From NCBI GenBank assembly GCA_934489915.1, contig CAKSSZ010000066.1:1-7883 (forward strand): a DNA stretch of 7,883 bases, given 5' to 3'. Within the stretch, counting starts at the first letter, position 1, and every line of letters begins with the position of its first letter. Below are positions 1 to 6,652 of this stretch, piece by piece. The notes beneath the pieces were generated by a model. It did no database searches, was not told the origin of the DNA, and worked only from the letters and a program-made list of their open reading frames with translations. The position numbers were made by a program, and so were the translations under genes. This stretch comes from an uncultured Clostridia bacterium (lineage in GTDB: Bacteria > Bacillota > Clostridia > HGM11514).

Positions 1-2
1 CC

Positions 3-593
3 CTGCCGGAGGATACTCCCTACCAGGTACGGCTGATCGATAACGACGCGGTCTGTCAAGCAGCCCGTGAGGCAAGAAAAAACGCAGATCTGGTCATTGT
101 CTCCCTCCATTGGGGGAATGAATATCACATGGAACCAAGCCAGGAACAGCGTGAGCTTGCCATGCGCCTTTCTCAGGAAAATGTAGATTTGATCATCGGT
201 CACCATCCCCATGTAATTCAACCGGTCAAATCCATTACCCGCCCGGACGGAAAGCCGATGTTAGTGGCATATTCCCTGGGAAATTTCGTCTCAGCGCAAG
301 ATATGACCAAATCCATGCTGGAAGGAATGCTGGAAGCAAAATTTACCGGTACCAAAGGAGACATGCAAATCAGCTATGCCAAGTTTGTCCCGTTGGTCGA
401 TCATTTTGACCGGGGATTCTGCAATTTTAAGGTATATCCTTTTTCCCAATATTCCGAAGAGCTGGCACAAACCCATGGGGTACGGGACTATGACCCAAGC
501 TTTTCTTATGAGGCAGTTCAGCTCCTGATTGACAAAACTGTCGATCCCGCATATTTAGAAGGAAAAACATTAGAAAAAAATACAATTAATTGA
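3..593 (+). CDS. CapA-family protein, C-terminal part (5' end outside window)
   Basis: This is the last 196 codons of a CapA/PgsA-like protein; the frame is open to the left edge, so the true start lies upstream. The family has a metallophosphatase-like fold and is named after a capsule or poly-gamma-glutamate synthesis protein, although most clostridial members have no tested role. Visible family motifs are SLHWGNEY (window residues about 36-43), IIGHHPHVIQPV (about 68-79) with its paired histidines, and YSLGNFVSAQ (about 95-104). The ATG at position 129 sits in the middle of the conserved domain, directly after the HWGNEY motif, so it is not the start. After the domain there is an ordinary soluble tail. 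No capB or capC partner is visible, so a polymer-export role cannot be claimed. The next gene on the same strand has its own promoter starting 11 bases after this stop. Confidence 0.87.
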   Translation: MPEDTPYQVRLIDNDAVCQAAREARKNADLVIVSLHWGNEYHMEPSQEQRELAMRLSQENVDLIIGHHPHVIQPVKSITRPDGKPMLVAYSLGNFVSAQDMTKSMLEGMLEAKFTGTKGDMQISYAKFVPLVDHFDRGFCNFKVYPFSQYSEELAQTHGVRDYDPSFSYEAVQLLIDKTVDPAYLEGKTLEKNTIN

Positions 594-617
594 GGAAAAA
601 TTCTTGACTTTTTCCTC
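592..617. repeat. Inverted repeat over the -35 box of the DUF975 gene
   Basis: Nine-base perfect arms, GAGGAAAAA at 592-600 and TTTTTCCTC at 609-617, are separated by 8 bases. The left arm overlaps the CapA-family stop codon, and the loop plus right arm contain the -35 hexamer of the next promoter. As RNA it would be an A/U-rich hairpin with no U-tract behind it, so it is a poor intrinsic terminator. A regulator binding site is possible but unproven. Confidence 0.4.
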
Positions 618-632
618 TCTTCGGGATATAAT
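604..632 (+). promoter_or_regulatory. Sigma-A promoter of the DUF975 gene
   Basis: TTGACT (604-609) and TATAAT (627-632) are separated by exactly 17 bp, giving 11 of 12 consensus positions. Transcription would start near 639, leaving a leader of about 28 bases that contains AGGAGG at 653-658. The promoter lies inside the longest possible open frame that begins at 604, which argues that translation really starts at 667. Confidence 0.85.
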
Positions 633-666
633 TAAAATAGTGCATAAATTTCAGGAGGCAGTGAAG

Positions 667-1443
667 ATGATTCAATACATTTATCAAAACGTATTTAACG
701 TTCTCAAAGAAAAGCCGGTGACCCTGTGGGGGACCTCACTGCTGTGCAGTCTATTGTGCGGTCTGGCATCGGTGTTCGGCGTACTGCCGATTATTTCTGT
801 TCCCATTACCTTTATTTTATCCGCTTCCATGGCAGTGATTTATTGGAAAGGATATCGAAGAGAAGCATTTGTATCACAGGATTTATTTGCCGGTTTTTCC
901 CATGCGCTTCACGTTGCAGGCGGCATGGCATGGATGGTGCTTTGGCTGGTTTTGTGGCTGCTGGTTCCGCTGGCAGGTCCGGTGATGCTGATTGTAAAAA
1001 GTCTTTCCTATAGCTTGACGCCTTACATTTTAATCCGTCATCCGGAGATTTCCGCAACAGACGCATTAAAGGTTTCCATGGAACAAACCAAAGGATACAA
1101 AGGAAATATGTTCCTGACCTATTTGGTGTTCGGCGTTGCAGTTTGGATTGTGTGCTTTGTGCTTGCAATGCTGACAGCGATTGAAGTCATCAGCCTGGTA
1201 TTCGGATTCCTGCTTTTCCTGGTAGCGTTGGTTCTGCTCCTGTTCGCACCGCTCTTTTTGGGCTTAATTCAGGCAGCCTTTTATGAAGAAATTCAAAAGG
1301 CCATTACCTTCCGGGAAGAACATCCGGGCGAGGTGTACCAGCCGGAATATTTAAAATTCCAGCCGATTTATGTCCCCTATCCGGCAGAAGCATTTGAAAA
1401 TGCAAAGCCCCAGGAACCGCAAAATAACGAAACGAAAGAATAA
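667..1443 (+). CDS. DUF975-family integral membrane protein
   Basis: This is a 258-residue polytopic membrane protein that I place in the DUF975 family, whose function is not established. Hydrophobic segments lie at about residues 20-57 (two spans), 85-112, 148-170 and 172-204. The most family-like stretch is residues 114-149, SYSLTPYILIRHPEIS followed by TDALKVSMEQTKGYKG, which is the usual cytoplasmic helix after a membrane span. The tail from about residue 210 is hydrophilic and rich in Pro and Glu. The ATG at 667 is chosen because AGGAGG at 653-658 sits 8 bases upstream and the promoter occupies the region before it; a GTG at 661 is in frame but too close to that site. The gene appears monocistronic, bounded by its own promoter and a strong terminator. 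It could be a membrane-organising or stress protein, but nothing in the sequence decides this. Confidence 0.85.
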   Translation: MIQYIYQNVFNVLKEKPVTLWGTSLLCSLLCGLASVFGVLPIISVPITFILSASMAVIYWKGYRREAFVSQDLFAGFSHALHVAGGMAWMVLWLVLWLLVPLAGPVMLIVKSLSYSLTPYILIRHPEISATDALKVSMEQTKGYKGNMFLTYLVFGVAVWIVCFVLAMLTAIEVISLVFGFLLFLVALVLLLFAPLFLGLIQAAFYEEIQKAITFREEHPGEVYQPEYLKFQPIYVPYPAEAFENAKPQEPQNNETKE

Positions 1444-1450
1444 TCAAACA

Positions 1451-1498
1451 AAAAGGAACCCCATCGGCAAAACACCGTGCCGATGGGGTTCCTTTTTT
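1451..1498. terminator. Bidirectional intrinsic terminator between convergent genes
   Basis: A perfect 18-bp stem has arms at 1451-1468 and 1479-1496 with core GGAACCCCATCGGC, around a 10-base loop. It is followed by a run of T on the + strand (1493-1498). On the - strand the arm also ends in five T. It therefore serves both the DUF975 gene (+) and the MFS-lacI operon (-). A weaker hairpin (1501-1507 with 1519-1525) lies between it and the lacI-type stop codon. Confidence 0.93.
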
Positions 1499-1526
1499 GA
1501 GGAGCGCAAAAAAATCATGCACTCCC

Positions 1527-2531
1527 TCACTCCCGTCTTTCCATCTCCTTTGATCGCTTTCCTGCTGTACTTTCCCTGATCATCAGCTGCGCTTTCAGCC
1601 TGATATGCCGAGGTTCCGTTCGTTTTTGAAATATTCGCTCATACAGCATTTCCACTGCCAGATCGCACTGCTCCTCAAGAAAAAAACGCAATGTGGTCAA
1701 GGACGGACGGGCATATGCCGCATAGGGAACATCATTCATTCCTACCACAGAAATTTGATCCGGCACCCTAACTCCTTGCTTTTCAAACTCCGCTATTGCC
1801 GCCAGAGCAATTTCGTCATAAGCCGCCAAAACAGCAGTGGGCATATTCGTTCCTTTCCCAAGCATCTGTCGAACGGCTTGCTTTCCAATCTCCTCAAACC
1901 GAGCGTCAACTTCATAACAATCTTCTTTCAGCGTCTGCAGCCCCTGGCGCTCCATTGCCTGTAAAAAGGAATCTAATTTCATCTTCGTATAAGGTTCACC
2001 AATATAGCCAATTCTGGTGTGCCCCAACTGACGTAGATATGCTATACACCGGTAAACCGCTTCATCCAGATCAACTGCCACACTGTCATAGTAATCGCTG
2101 CAACCGATATAAGCGATGGGAAGAAGCGACCCAGCTCTGTACTCAAAACGCTGCCCCTCAATGATAATCATTGCGTCTGCCATTTCACGCATCGTAAGCA
2201 TCACGGCCAGTTCTTCTATGGACTCCTTTTCAAAACCGCTCACATAGACGGTTGCTTTGCCGCCCCGTTTCTCAATTGCCCGGATTGCAGCAGTCACAAT
2301 TCTGGAATAATGAATACTGACAATTTCCGGACACAAAATGGCGATCACAGCTGCCTGTTTCCTTTGATATTCCAATTTTCTTGAGTTTTTCTGCTGAAAA
2401 TATCCAACCTCCAGCGCAACCTTTCTGACCCGTTCTATGACCTCGCCGCTGATCTCCTTACTCCCGGAAAGAGCCTTAGAAACCGTAGAGGGAGAAACAT
2501 GCGCCAGCTTAGCAATTGTTTTTTGGTTCAT
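1527..2531 (-). CDS. LacI/GalR-family transcriptional regulator
   Basis: This is a 334-residue DNA-binding repressor of the usual family length. Residues 1-46 form the helix-turn-helix headpiece (KTIAKLAHVSPSTVSKALSG, then a VIERVRKVALEVGY helix). A short hinge follows, and from about residue 60 a periplasmic-binding-protein-like effector domain senses a small molecule, often a sugar. Typical late motifs include ISVVGMNDVPYAAYARPSLT. The hinge (QQKNSRKLEY) is less canonical than the usual ARxL form. The ATG at 2531 is chosen because GAGGTG (2543-2538) lies 6 bases upstream and the HTH starts immediately; the frame stays open further upstream but only through the end of the MFS gene. The stop of the MFS gene is 17 bases upstream, so the two are co-transcribed and this protein most likely controls its own operon. 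The effector cannot be named from sequence. Confidence 0.94.
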   Translation of the reverse strand: MNQKTIAKLAHVSPSTVSKALSGSKEISGEVIERVRKVALEVGYFQQKNSRKLEYQRKQAAVIAILCPEIVSIHYSRIVTAAIRAIEKRGGKATVYVSGFEKESIEELAVMLTMREMADAMIIIEGQRFEYRAGSLLPIAYIGCSDYYDSVAVDLDEAVYRCIAYLRQLGHTRIGYIGEPYTKMKLDSFLQAMERQGLQTLKEDCYEVDARFEEIGKQAVRQMLGKGTNMPTAVLAAYDEIALAAIAEFEKQGVRVPDQISVVGMNDVPYAAYARPSLTTLRFFLEEQCDLAVEMLYERIFQKRTEPRHIRLKAQLMIRESTAGKRSKEMERRE

Positions 2532-2548
2532 CCCGTCCACCTCGCTTT

Positions 2549-3838
2549 TTATTGCTTCATGACCTTTTGCTGCGTCACCACAAAGTGAGTAAACAGCAGC
2601 GTAATCACAACCACCACAAAAGAAATTGCCGAAAGCAGCTGCTGACCGTACATTGGGATTCCAAGCACCCGATTCCCGTTCGCCTGGACGGCAGATAAAA
2701 TTTTCCCGCCCAGCAGAGAGGCGCCAAACCGCACCGCACCGCCCAAGCAATTTTTCATAGACAATGCCTGGGTAATACAGCTTTGATCTACATAGCTATA
2801 AGCAATGTTAAATTCGTTCTGATTGACACCTGCCATACTTACGTTGTAGAGTACGGTGTATATCACAATAAAAAACCAATGGCTTCTCGTCGTAAAGATA
2901 TTGAAAAAAAACGCCCCCGCAGCAAAAATCAATGCAAGCTCAAACCCCTTGGCAAAAGAGGTTCGATCGGCATACCGCCCAAACGCCCGGGAAATTGCAA
3001 TCCGAACAATATTTGCCGCAATATTAATCAGCTGCACCGCAAAAACGGAAAGCAGCAAATCTTTGGTTTTAAAAGTTCCCAAAAATCCGATGGTTAAGCA
3101 TAAGCCCATTTTCCAAAGGATCGTCATAATTAAAACATTCCGAAAATTACGGTTTCCTACGGTTTTGCGCAGCACCTCTGACAGAGGCATTCTTGCGCTT
3201 TCCTGCGCTACCTGATCTTCCTTCTTAATCATCATCAGGCAGCAGAAATTACCGATACTGATCGCAAAAATAACCAGCGCCATCACCAAAAAACCGCCCC
3301 GGATATTGCCGGACGCCTCAAAATAATCCATCACATACCCTGCCACGGCTGTAAAAACAATTCCGGAAATCAGGGAAACAATCTCCTTATTTGCAGAATA
3401 GCTCCCCCGCTGGGACGGCTCCACATAAGAATTTGCCCATTGAAAGCACAAATTCAAAATCAAATACTGACCGCCGTAAGCCATCAGAATCGCAATCATT
3501 ACAGCCATCTTTCGGGCAGTATCCCCAATCGGGAAAAAGGGAACCAGATAAAGCAGCATAAATAACAACTGACTAATGGTATCAAAGAAAATGACAGCTT
3601 TTTTTGCACTTACCCGCGTCCGCACCAGGAAAATGGTGCCCAATTGAAACAGCAGTGCCACCGAAGTCAGCGAGGACACAATCCCCGTCAGGCTGTCGCT
3701 AAACCCAAGGCTGGTTAACAGCTTTGCTAAAAATGCGTCTGTTGCCAGCAGCGTAATCCAATATTCCAAAGCGCATTGTGCCACATAGGCTCCCCGGGAA
3801 CGACGATATTCCGGAGACTGAAATTCATCCTGTCTCAT
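2549..3838 (-). CDS. MFS transporter (major facilitator superfamily)
   Basis: This is a 429-residue membrane transporter with about 12 hydrophobic spans, roughly at residues 27-45, 50-72, 81-102, 109-130, 153-173, 181-204, 234-258, 265-286, 300-317, 323-340, 367-383 and 401-421. A charged central loop lies at about 205-232 (KKEDQ...), as expected between the two six-span halves. The usual motif A between spans 2 and 3 (GxLaDrxGrk) is not recognisable; the loop reads LVRTRVSAKK. The start at 3838 is preceded by a purine-rich site (AAGGGAGAAG) and a full-consensus promoter. It is the first gene of a two-gene operon with the LacI-type regulator, which suggests inducible uptake or export of the regulator's ligand, perhaps a sugar or glycoside. 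Substrate and direction are unknown. Confidence 0.87.
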   Translation of the reverse strand: MRQDEFQSPEYRRSRGAYVAQCALEYWITLLATDAFLAKLLTSLGFSDSLTGIVSSLTSVALLFQLGTIFLVRTRVSAKKAVIFFDTISQLLFMLLYLVPFFPIGDTARKMAVMIAILMAYGGQYLILNLCFQWANSYVEPSQRGSYSANKEIVSLISGIVFTAVAGYVMDYFEASGNIRGGFLVMALVIFAISIGNFCCLMMIKKEDQVAQESARMPLSEVLRKTVGNRNFRNVLIMTILWKMGLCLTIGFLGTFKTKDLLLSVFAVQLINIAANIVRIAISRAFGRYADRTSFAKGFELALIFAAGAFFFNIFTTRSHWFFIVIYTVLYNVSMAGVNQNEFNIAYSYVDQSCITQALSMKNCLGGAVRFGASLLGGKILSAVQANGNRVLGIPMYGQQLLSAISFVVVVITLLFTHFVVTQQKVMKQ

Positions 3839-3879
3839 CTTTTGCTTCTTCTCCCTTTCCTCAATTGACTAACAGTAGA

Positions 3880-3908
3880 ATTATACATCACTCCCTTCGG
3901 TTTGTCAA
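3880..3908 (-). promoter_or_regulatory. Full-consensus sigma-A promoter of the MFS-lacI operon
   Basis: Read on the - strand, TTGACA (3908-3903) and TATAAT (3885-3880) are spaced 17 bp apart, matching the consensus at all 12 positions. The start of transcription would be near 3873, giving a leader of about 35 bases. A promoter this strong normally needs a repressor, which fits the LacI-type gene in the same operon. An 8-bp palindrome TCAATTGA (3861-3868) lies just downstream of the predicted start. Confidence 0.88.
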
Positions 3909-3917
3909 TCGCTTTTT

Positions 3918-3940
3918 AACGAATACGAATTTATTTCGTT
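3918..3940. promoter_or_regulatory. Candidate operator: inverted repeat in the divergent promoter region
   Basis: AACGAA (3918-3923) and TTCGTT (3935-3940) form 6-base arms around 11 bases. ACGAAT also occurs twice in tandem (3919-3924, 3925-3930), giving a second, shorter-spaced pairing with TTCGT. The element lies upstream of both -35 boxes, between the MFS-lacI and aroC promoters. It could bind the LacI-type protein, but its position upstream of the -35 is not the classical repression site, and the match may be chance in A/T-rich DNA. Confidence 0.35.
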
Positions 3941-3963
3941 TCTCAACTATTTGTGAAAAACCA

Positions 3964-3992
3964 TTGCGAATTGAGCAAGAATATGATATAAT
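3964..3992 (+). promoter_or_regulatory. Extended -10 promoter of aroC
   Basis: A perfect TATAAT (3987-3992) carries the TGn extension (TG at 3984-3985). A weaker -35, TTGCGA (3964-3969), lies 17 bp upstream. Transcription would begin near 3999, with a short purine-rich leader before the aroC start. Confidence 0.78.
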
Positions 3993-4030
3993 AAGAAAAA
4001 AACGGACAGAACGGGAAGGACGGAGTTACG

Positions 4031-5188
4031 ATGCGTTATCTCACCGCTGGAGAATCCCACGGAAAAGGTCTTTGCGCTACGCTGGATGGGTTCCCCGCCC
4101 AGCTTTCCATTGACCGGCAAAAAATAAATCAATATCTGGCGCTGCGCCAAGCCGGCTACGGCCGGGGCGGCAGAATGAAAATAGAAACCGATCAGGTAGA
4201 ATTCCTAACCGGCGTTCGGGGGAATATCACCACCGGCGCCCCCATTACCCTCTGGATTGAAAATAAAGATTACCAAAATTGGATTCCGTATATGAATTCA
4301 GAAAAAATTGAACCCGGGCGTGAGGTGACCTGTCCCCGACCGGGGCATGCGGATTTATACGGTGCTTTGAAATATGAGCATACAGACATTCGTAATGTGC
4401 TGGAGCGTGCCAGCGCCCGGGAAACGGCTGCACGGGTGGCAGCCGGCACTTTGTGCATCCAGCTGCTGAACACCTTAGGGATCCGCTCCTATTCCCACGT
4501 CATCGCCTTGGGCGGAGTGACAGCGCAGGGGGATGTGCATCAACCGGATTTTGCCGACCAAATCGCTGCCTCCCCTGTCCGCTGTGCCGACCCAGCTGCA
4601 TCGGAAAAAATGACTGCGGCGATCGACCGAGCAAAAGCCAACGGGGATTCTTTAGGAGGAGTGGCACAAATTGTATTTTGCAATGTATGCCCCGGCATCG
4701 GGAGTTATGTCCAATGGGATCAGAAGTTAGACGCCCGCCTGGCTCTCGCCCTGACCAGCATTCAATCGGTAAAGGGGGTTTCCTTCGGCGCAGGCTTTGA
4801 AGCGGCAAATCTCCCCGGCAGCCAGGTTCATGATGAAATTTATTACAGTGAAGATCAAGGTTTTTATAAAAAAACCAACCGCGCCGGCGGCATTGAAGGC
4901 GGTATGACGAACGGACAGGATGTGACCATGCAAGTTGCATTTAAACCGATCCCTACCCTATACCAGCCTTTGCAAACAGCAGATTTGCTGACAGGAGAAC
5001 AAATTTCTGCCGCTGTAGAGCGGAGCGATACCTGTGCAGTTCCGGCAGCCTCTGTGGTTGCAGAATGTGCTGCCGCCATTGTCCTTACGCAAGCCATCTG
5101 CGATCAATTCGGCAGCGGGACAATCAGAGAGCTTGAACAACGTTACCGTGAATTTTCCGAAAAGATGAAAAAAAACGGCAGAACATAA
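4031..5188 (+). CDS. aroC: Chorismate synthase
   Basis: This enzyme converts 5-enolpyruvylshikimate-3-phosphate to chorismate, the last step of the shikimate pathway, using reduced FMN without net redox change. The 385-residue protein is full length and cytosolic. Family signatures are all present: GESHGKGL (residues 7-14, with His10), GYGRGGRMKIE (42-52), RPGHADL (103-109, with His106), RASARETAARVAAGT (126-140), SVKGVSFGAGFEAA (246-259), RAGGIEGGMTNG (284-295) and RSDTCAVPAASVV (331-343, with Asp333). The two conserved histidines and the aspartate proposed to act in catalysis are intact. The start is supported by GGAAGGA and GGAG upstream and by MRYLTAGESHG being the normal amino terminus. 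No other shikimate gene is in view; the gene is divergent from the MFS-lacI operon and sits just ahead of murT-gatD, with which it may be co-transcribed. Confidence 0.98.
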   Translation: MRYLTAGESHGKGLCATLDGFPAQLSIDRQKINQYLALRQAGYGRGGRMKIETDQVEFLTGVRGNITTGAPITLWIENKDYQNWIPYMNSEKIEPGREVTCPRPGHADLYGALKYEHTDIRNVLERASARETAARVAAGTLCIQLLNTLGIRSYSHVIALGGVTAQGDVHQPDFADQIAASPVRCADPAASEKMTAAIDRAKANGDSLGGVAQIVFCNVCPGIGSYVQWDQKLDARLALALTSIQSVKGVSFGAGFEAANLPGSQVHDEIYYSEDQGFYKKTNRAGGIEGGMTNGQDVTMQVAFKPIPTLYQPLQTADLLTGEQISAAVERSDTCAVPAASVVAECAAAIVLTQAICDQFGSGTIRELEQRYREFSEKMKKNGRT

Positions 5189-5198
5189 CATTCTGCCG
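5168..5198 (-). terminator. Hairpin over the aroC stop, terminator-like only on the minus strand
   Basis: CGGCAGAA (5176-5183) and TTCTGCCG (5191-5198) form a perfect 8-bp stem around a 7-base loop holding the aroC stop codon. On the + strand no T-run follows. On the - strand the stem is followed by eight T (5175-5168), the form of an intrinsic terminator for antisense transcripts. The A-run also encodes the Lys-rich aroC C-terminus, so this may be coincidental. Confidence 0.45.
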
Positions 5199-5209
5199 CA
5201 AAGTGAAAT

Positions 5210-5261
5210 AAAGGGGGTCTCAATATTTTGTGAGGTCCATTCTTAAGAATGCCCCCTTTTT
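5210..5261 (+). promoter_or_regulatory. Candidate structured leader / attenuator between aroC and murT
   Basis: As RNA this stretch folds into a compact three-way junction. P1 pairs AAAGGGGG (5210-5217) with CCCCCTTT (5252-5259). P2 pairs TCTCA (5218-5222) with TGAGG (5231-5235). P3 pairs CATTC (5238-5242) with GAATG (5247-5251) around a TTAA loop. Only two bases stay unpaired in the junction. A short T-run (5257-5261) follows P1, so it could act as a terminator. P2 can instead extend to 8 bp by taking G5215-G5217, with two G-U pairs, which would break P1. It may be a simple aroC terminator or a regulatory switch for murT-gatD. It matches no RNA family I recognise. Confidence 0.5.
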
Positions 5262-5293
5262 CAGATTTTATACAAAAAATTTGGAGATTTAAT

Positions 5294-6652
5294 ATGATGA
5301 ATGTGTTTTTGCGGCTTCTGTGTATTTGGTTTACAAAAATCACGATTTTTTTCTGTAAGCTGGTGGGTCATAACGGGACAAACCTGGCAGGTAAAATCGT
5401 AGTGCGGGTGTACCCCCGTATTTTAACTGATTTATCCCGGCAGATTCGGGAAAAAATCATTGTTGTTTGCGGCACTAACGGAAAAACCACCACCAATAAC
5501 CTGATTGACAAGCTGCTTTGCGATCAGGGATATCGGGTGGTATGCAACCGCCTTGGCGCCAATATGACAGAAGGAGTCATTGTCGCCTTTATTCGGGAAA
5601 CCGACTGGTTGGGGAGACTCCATGCCGACTTTGCCACTTTGGAAATTGACGAAGGATATGCACAGGTGTTGTTCCGCTATTTTCAGCCGGATTACCTGAT
5701 TATCAATAATCTGTTTCGGGATCAGCTGGATCGGTACGGAGAGATTGATCTCACCATGGAGATGCTGAACCGTGCCTTGCAGCAGCTGGACAAAACTACC
5801 CTGGTGTTAAACGGGGATGACCCCCTGTGCGCACAATTTGCGGAGCGCTTCCCCTTAAAATCCATATTTTACGGCATTGATCAGGATCTGGGAATTGCCT
5901 GCAACGAAACCAAGGAAGGGCGCTTTTGCCCCTTTTGCGGAACCTTACTTTCCTATGATTATTATCACTACAGTCAATTGGGGAGCTATACTTGCCCCAA
6001 TTGCTCCTTTCATCGGCCGCAGCTGCAATTCAGGGCAGATCAGGTTTCCTTCCGGCAAGGGCTTTCCTTTGCGGTCAACGGGCAGCCTATCGCTTTGAAC
6101 TACCGTGGGATTTATAACATTTATAATGTATTGGCCGCTTATGCCGCTTTTGTCCTGTGCGGGCTGGACGCTCAAAAAATTGCCAGAAGTCTTACCACCT
6201 ACCGGCCTCAGGTAGGGCGCATGGAGGAATTTCAATTCCCTCAAAAAAAGCTGGTACTGAACCTTTCCAAAAATCCCGCAGGCTTTAATCAGGGAATTGC
6301 AACGGTACAGCTGGACGACTCTTACAAGGATGTAATCATCGCCATTAACGATAATATTCAGGACGGGAAGGATGTTTCATGGCTGTGGGATGTGGATTTT
6401 GAAAAGCTGCAGGAGCATGTGCGCCACATCACCACTTGTGGAATCCGCCGTCATGATATGCTGATCCGGCTGAAATATGCCGATTTTCAAAACATATCCA
6501 CTGCCGCTTCCATGAAGGAGGCTGTCCGTGCAGCATTGGAAAGCGACAGTGAAATTGTGTATGTGCTGGTCAATTATTCGGCCCTCTTCCCCACGCACGG
6601 GATGCTGACAGAGCTGCTGAAGGAAGAAGAAACAGGGAGGGATCAGGGATGA
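5294..6652 (+). CDS. murT: Lipid II isoglutaminyl synthase, Mur ligase-like subunit MurT
   Basis: With GatD, this protein amidates the alpha-carboxyl of D-glutamate in the lipid II stem peptide to D-isoglutamine, using ATP and glutamine-derived ammonia at the inner face of the membrane. The 452 residues show a hydrophobic N-terminus, the ATP loop CGTNGKTTT (59-67), RLGANMTEG (86-94), LEIDEG (116-121), NLFRDQLDRYGE (139-150) and LNGDDP (172-177). A zinc ribbon has Cys212, Cys215, Cys234 and Cys237. The C-terminal DUF1727 domain carries NDNIQDGKDVSWLWDVDFE (352-370), the region reported to supply an aspartate to the GatD active site. The start at 5294 is chosen over an in-frame ATG at 5249 because GGAG (5283-5286) lies 7 bases upstream and 5249 falls inside the leader structure. 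It overlaps gatD by 4 bp, so the two subunits are translationally coupled. Confidence 0.96.
   Translation: MMNVFLRLLCIWFTKITIFFCKLVGHNGTNLAGKIVVRVYPRILTDLSRQIREKIIVVCGTNGKTTTNNLIDKLLCDQGYRVVCNRLGANMTEGVIVAFIRETDWLGRLHADFATLEIDEGYAQVLFRYFQPDYLIINNLFRDQLDRYGEIDLTMEMLNRALQQLDKTTLVLNGDDPLCAQFAERFPLKSIFYGIDQDLGIACNETKEGRFCPFCGTLLSYDYYHYSQLGSYTCPNCSFHRPQLQFRADQVSFRQGLSFAVNGQPIALNYRGIYNIYNVLAAYAAFVLCGLDAQKIARSLTTYRPQVGRMEEFQFPQKKLVLNLSKNPAGFNQGIATVQLDDSYKDVIIAINDNIQDGKDVSWLWDVDFEKLQEHVRHITTCGIRRHDMLIRLKYADFQNISTAASMKEAVRAALESDSEIVYVLVNYSALFPTHGMLTELLKEEETGRDQG

Noticed and set aside
604..666. N-terminal extension of the DUF975 gene upstream of the ATG at 667
   Set aside because: This stretch contains the -35 and -10 boxes and the AGGAGG site, so it is promoter and leader rather than coding sequence.
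812..1168. 118-codon open frame on the minus strand inside the DUF975 gene
   Set aside because: It overlaps a gene with a clear promoter, ribosome site and membrane topology; the opposite-strand product has no recognisable features.
2532..2750. N-terminal extension of the LacI-type gene
   Set aside because: It runs antisense-frame through the 3' end of the MFS gene, lacks family similarity, and the HTH begins right at the ATG at 2531 behind a good ribosome site.
4500..4940. 146-codon open frame on the minus strand inside aroC
   Set aside because: It is a shadow of the well-conserved aroC gene, with an atypical composition rich in Arg, Pro and Cys and no recognisable domain.
5249..5293. Upstream ATG for murT at 5249
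   Set aside because: It lies within the structured leader without a ribosome site, while the ATG at 5294 has GGAG 7 bases upstream.
5190..5293. T-box riboswitch ahead of murT
   Set aside because: The gap is too short and lacks the conserved T-box sequence (AGGGUGGNACCGCG), so only an unclassified structure is reported.
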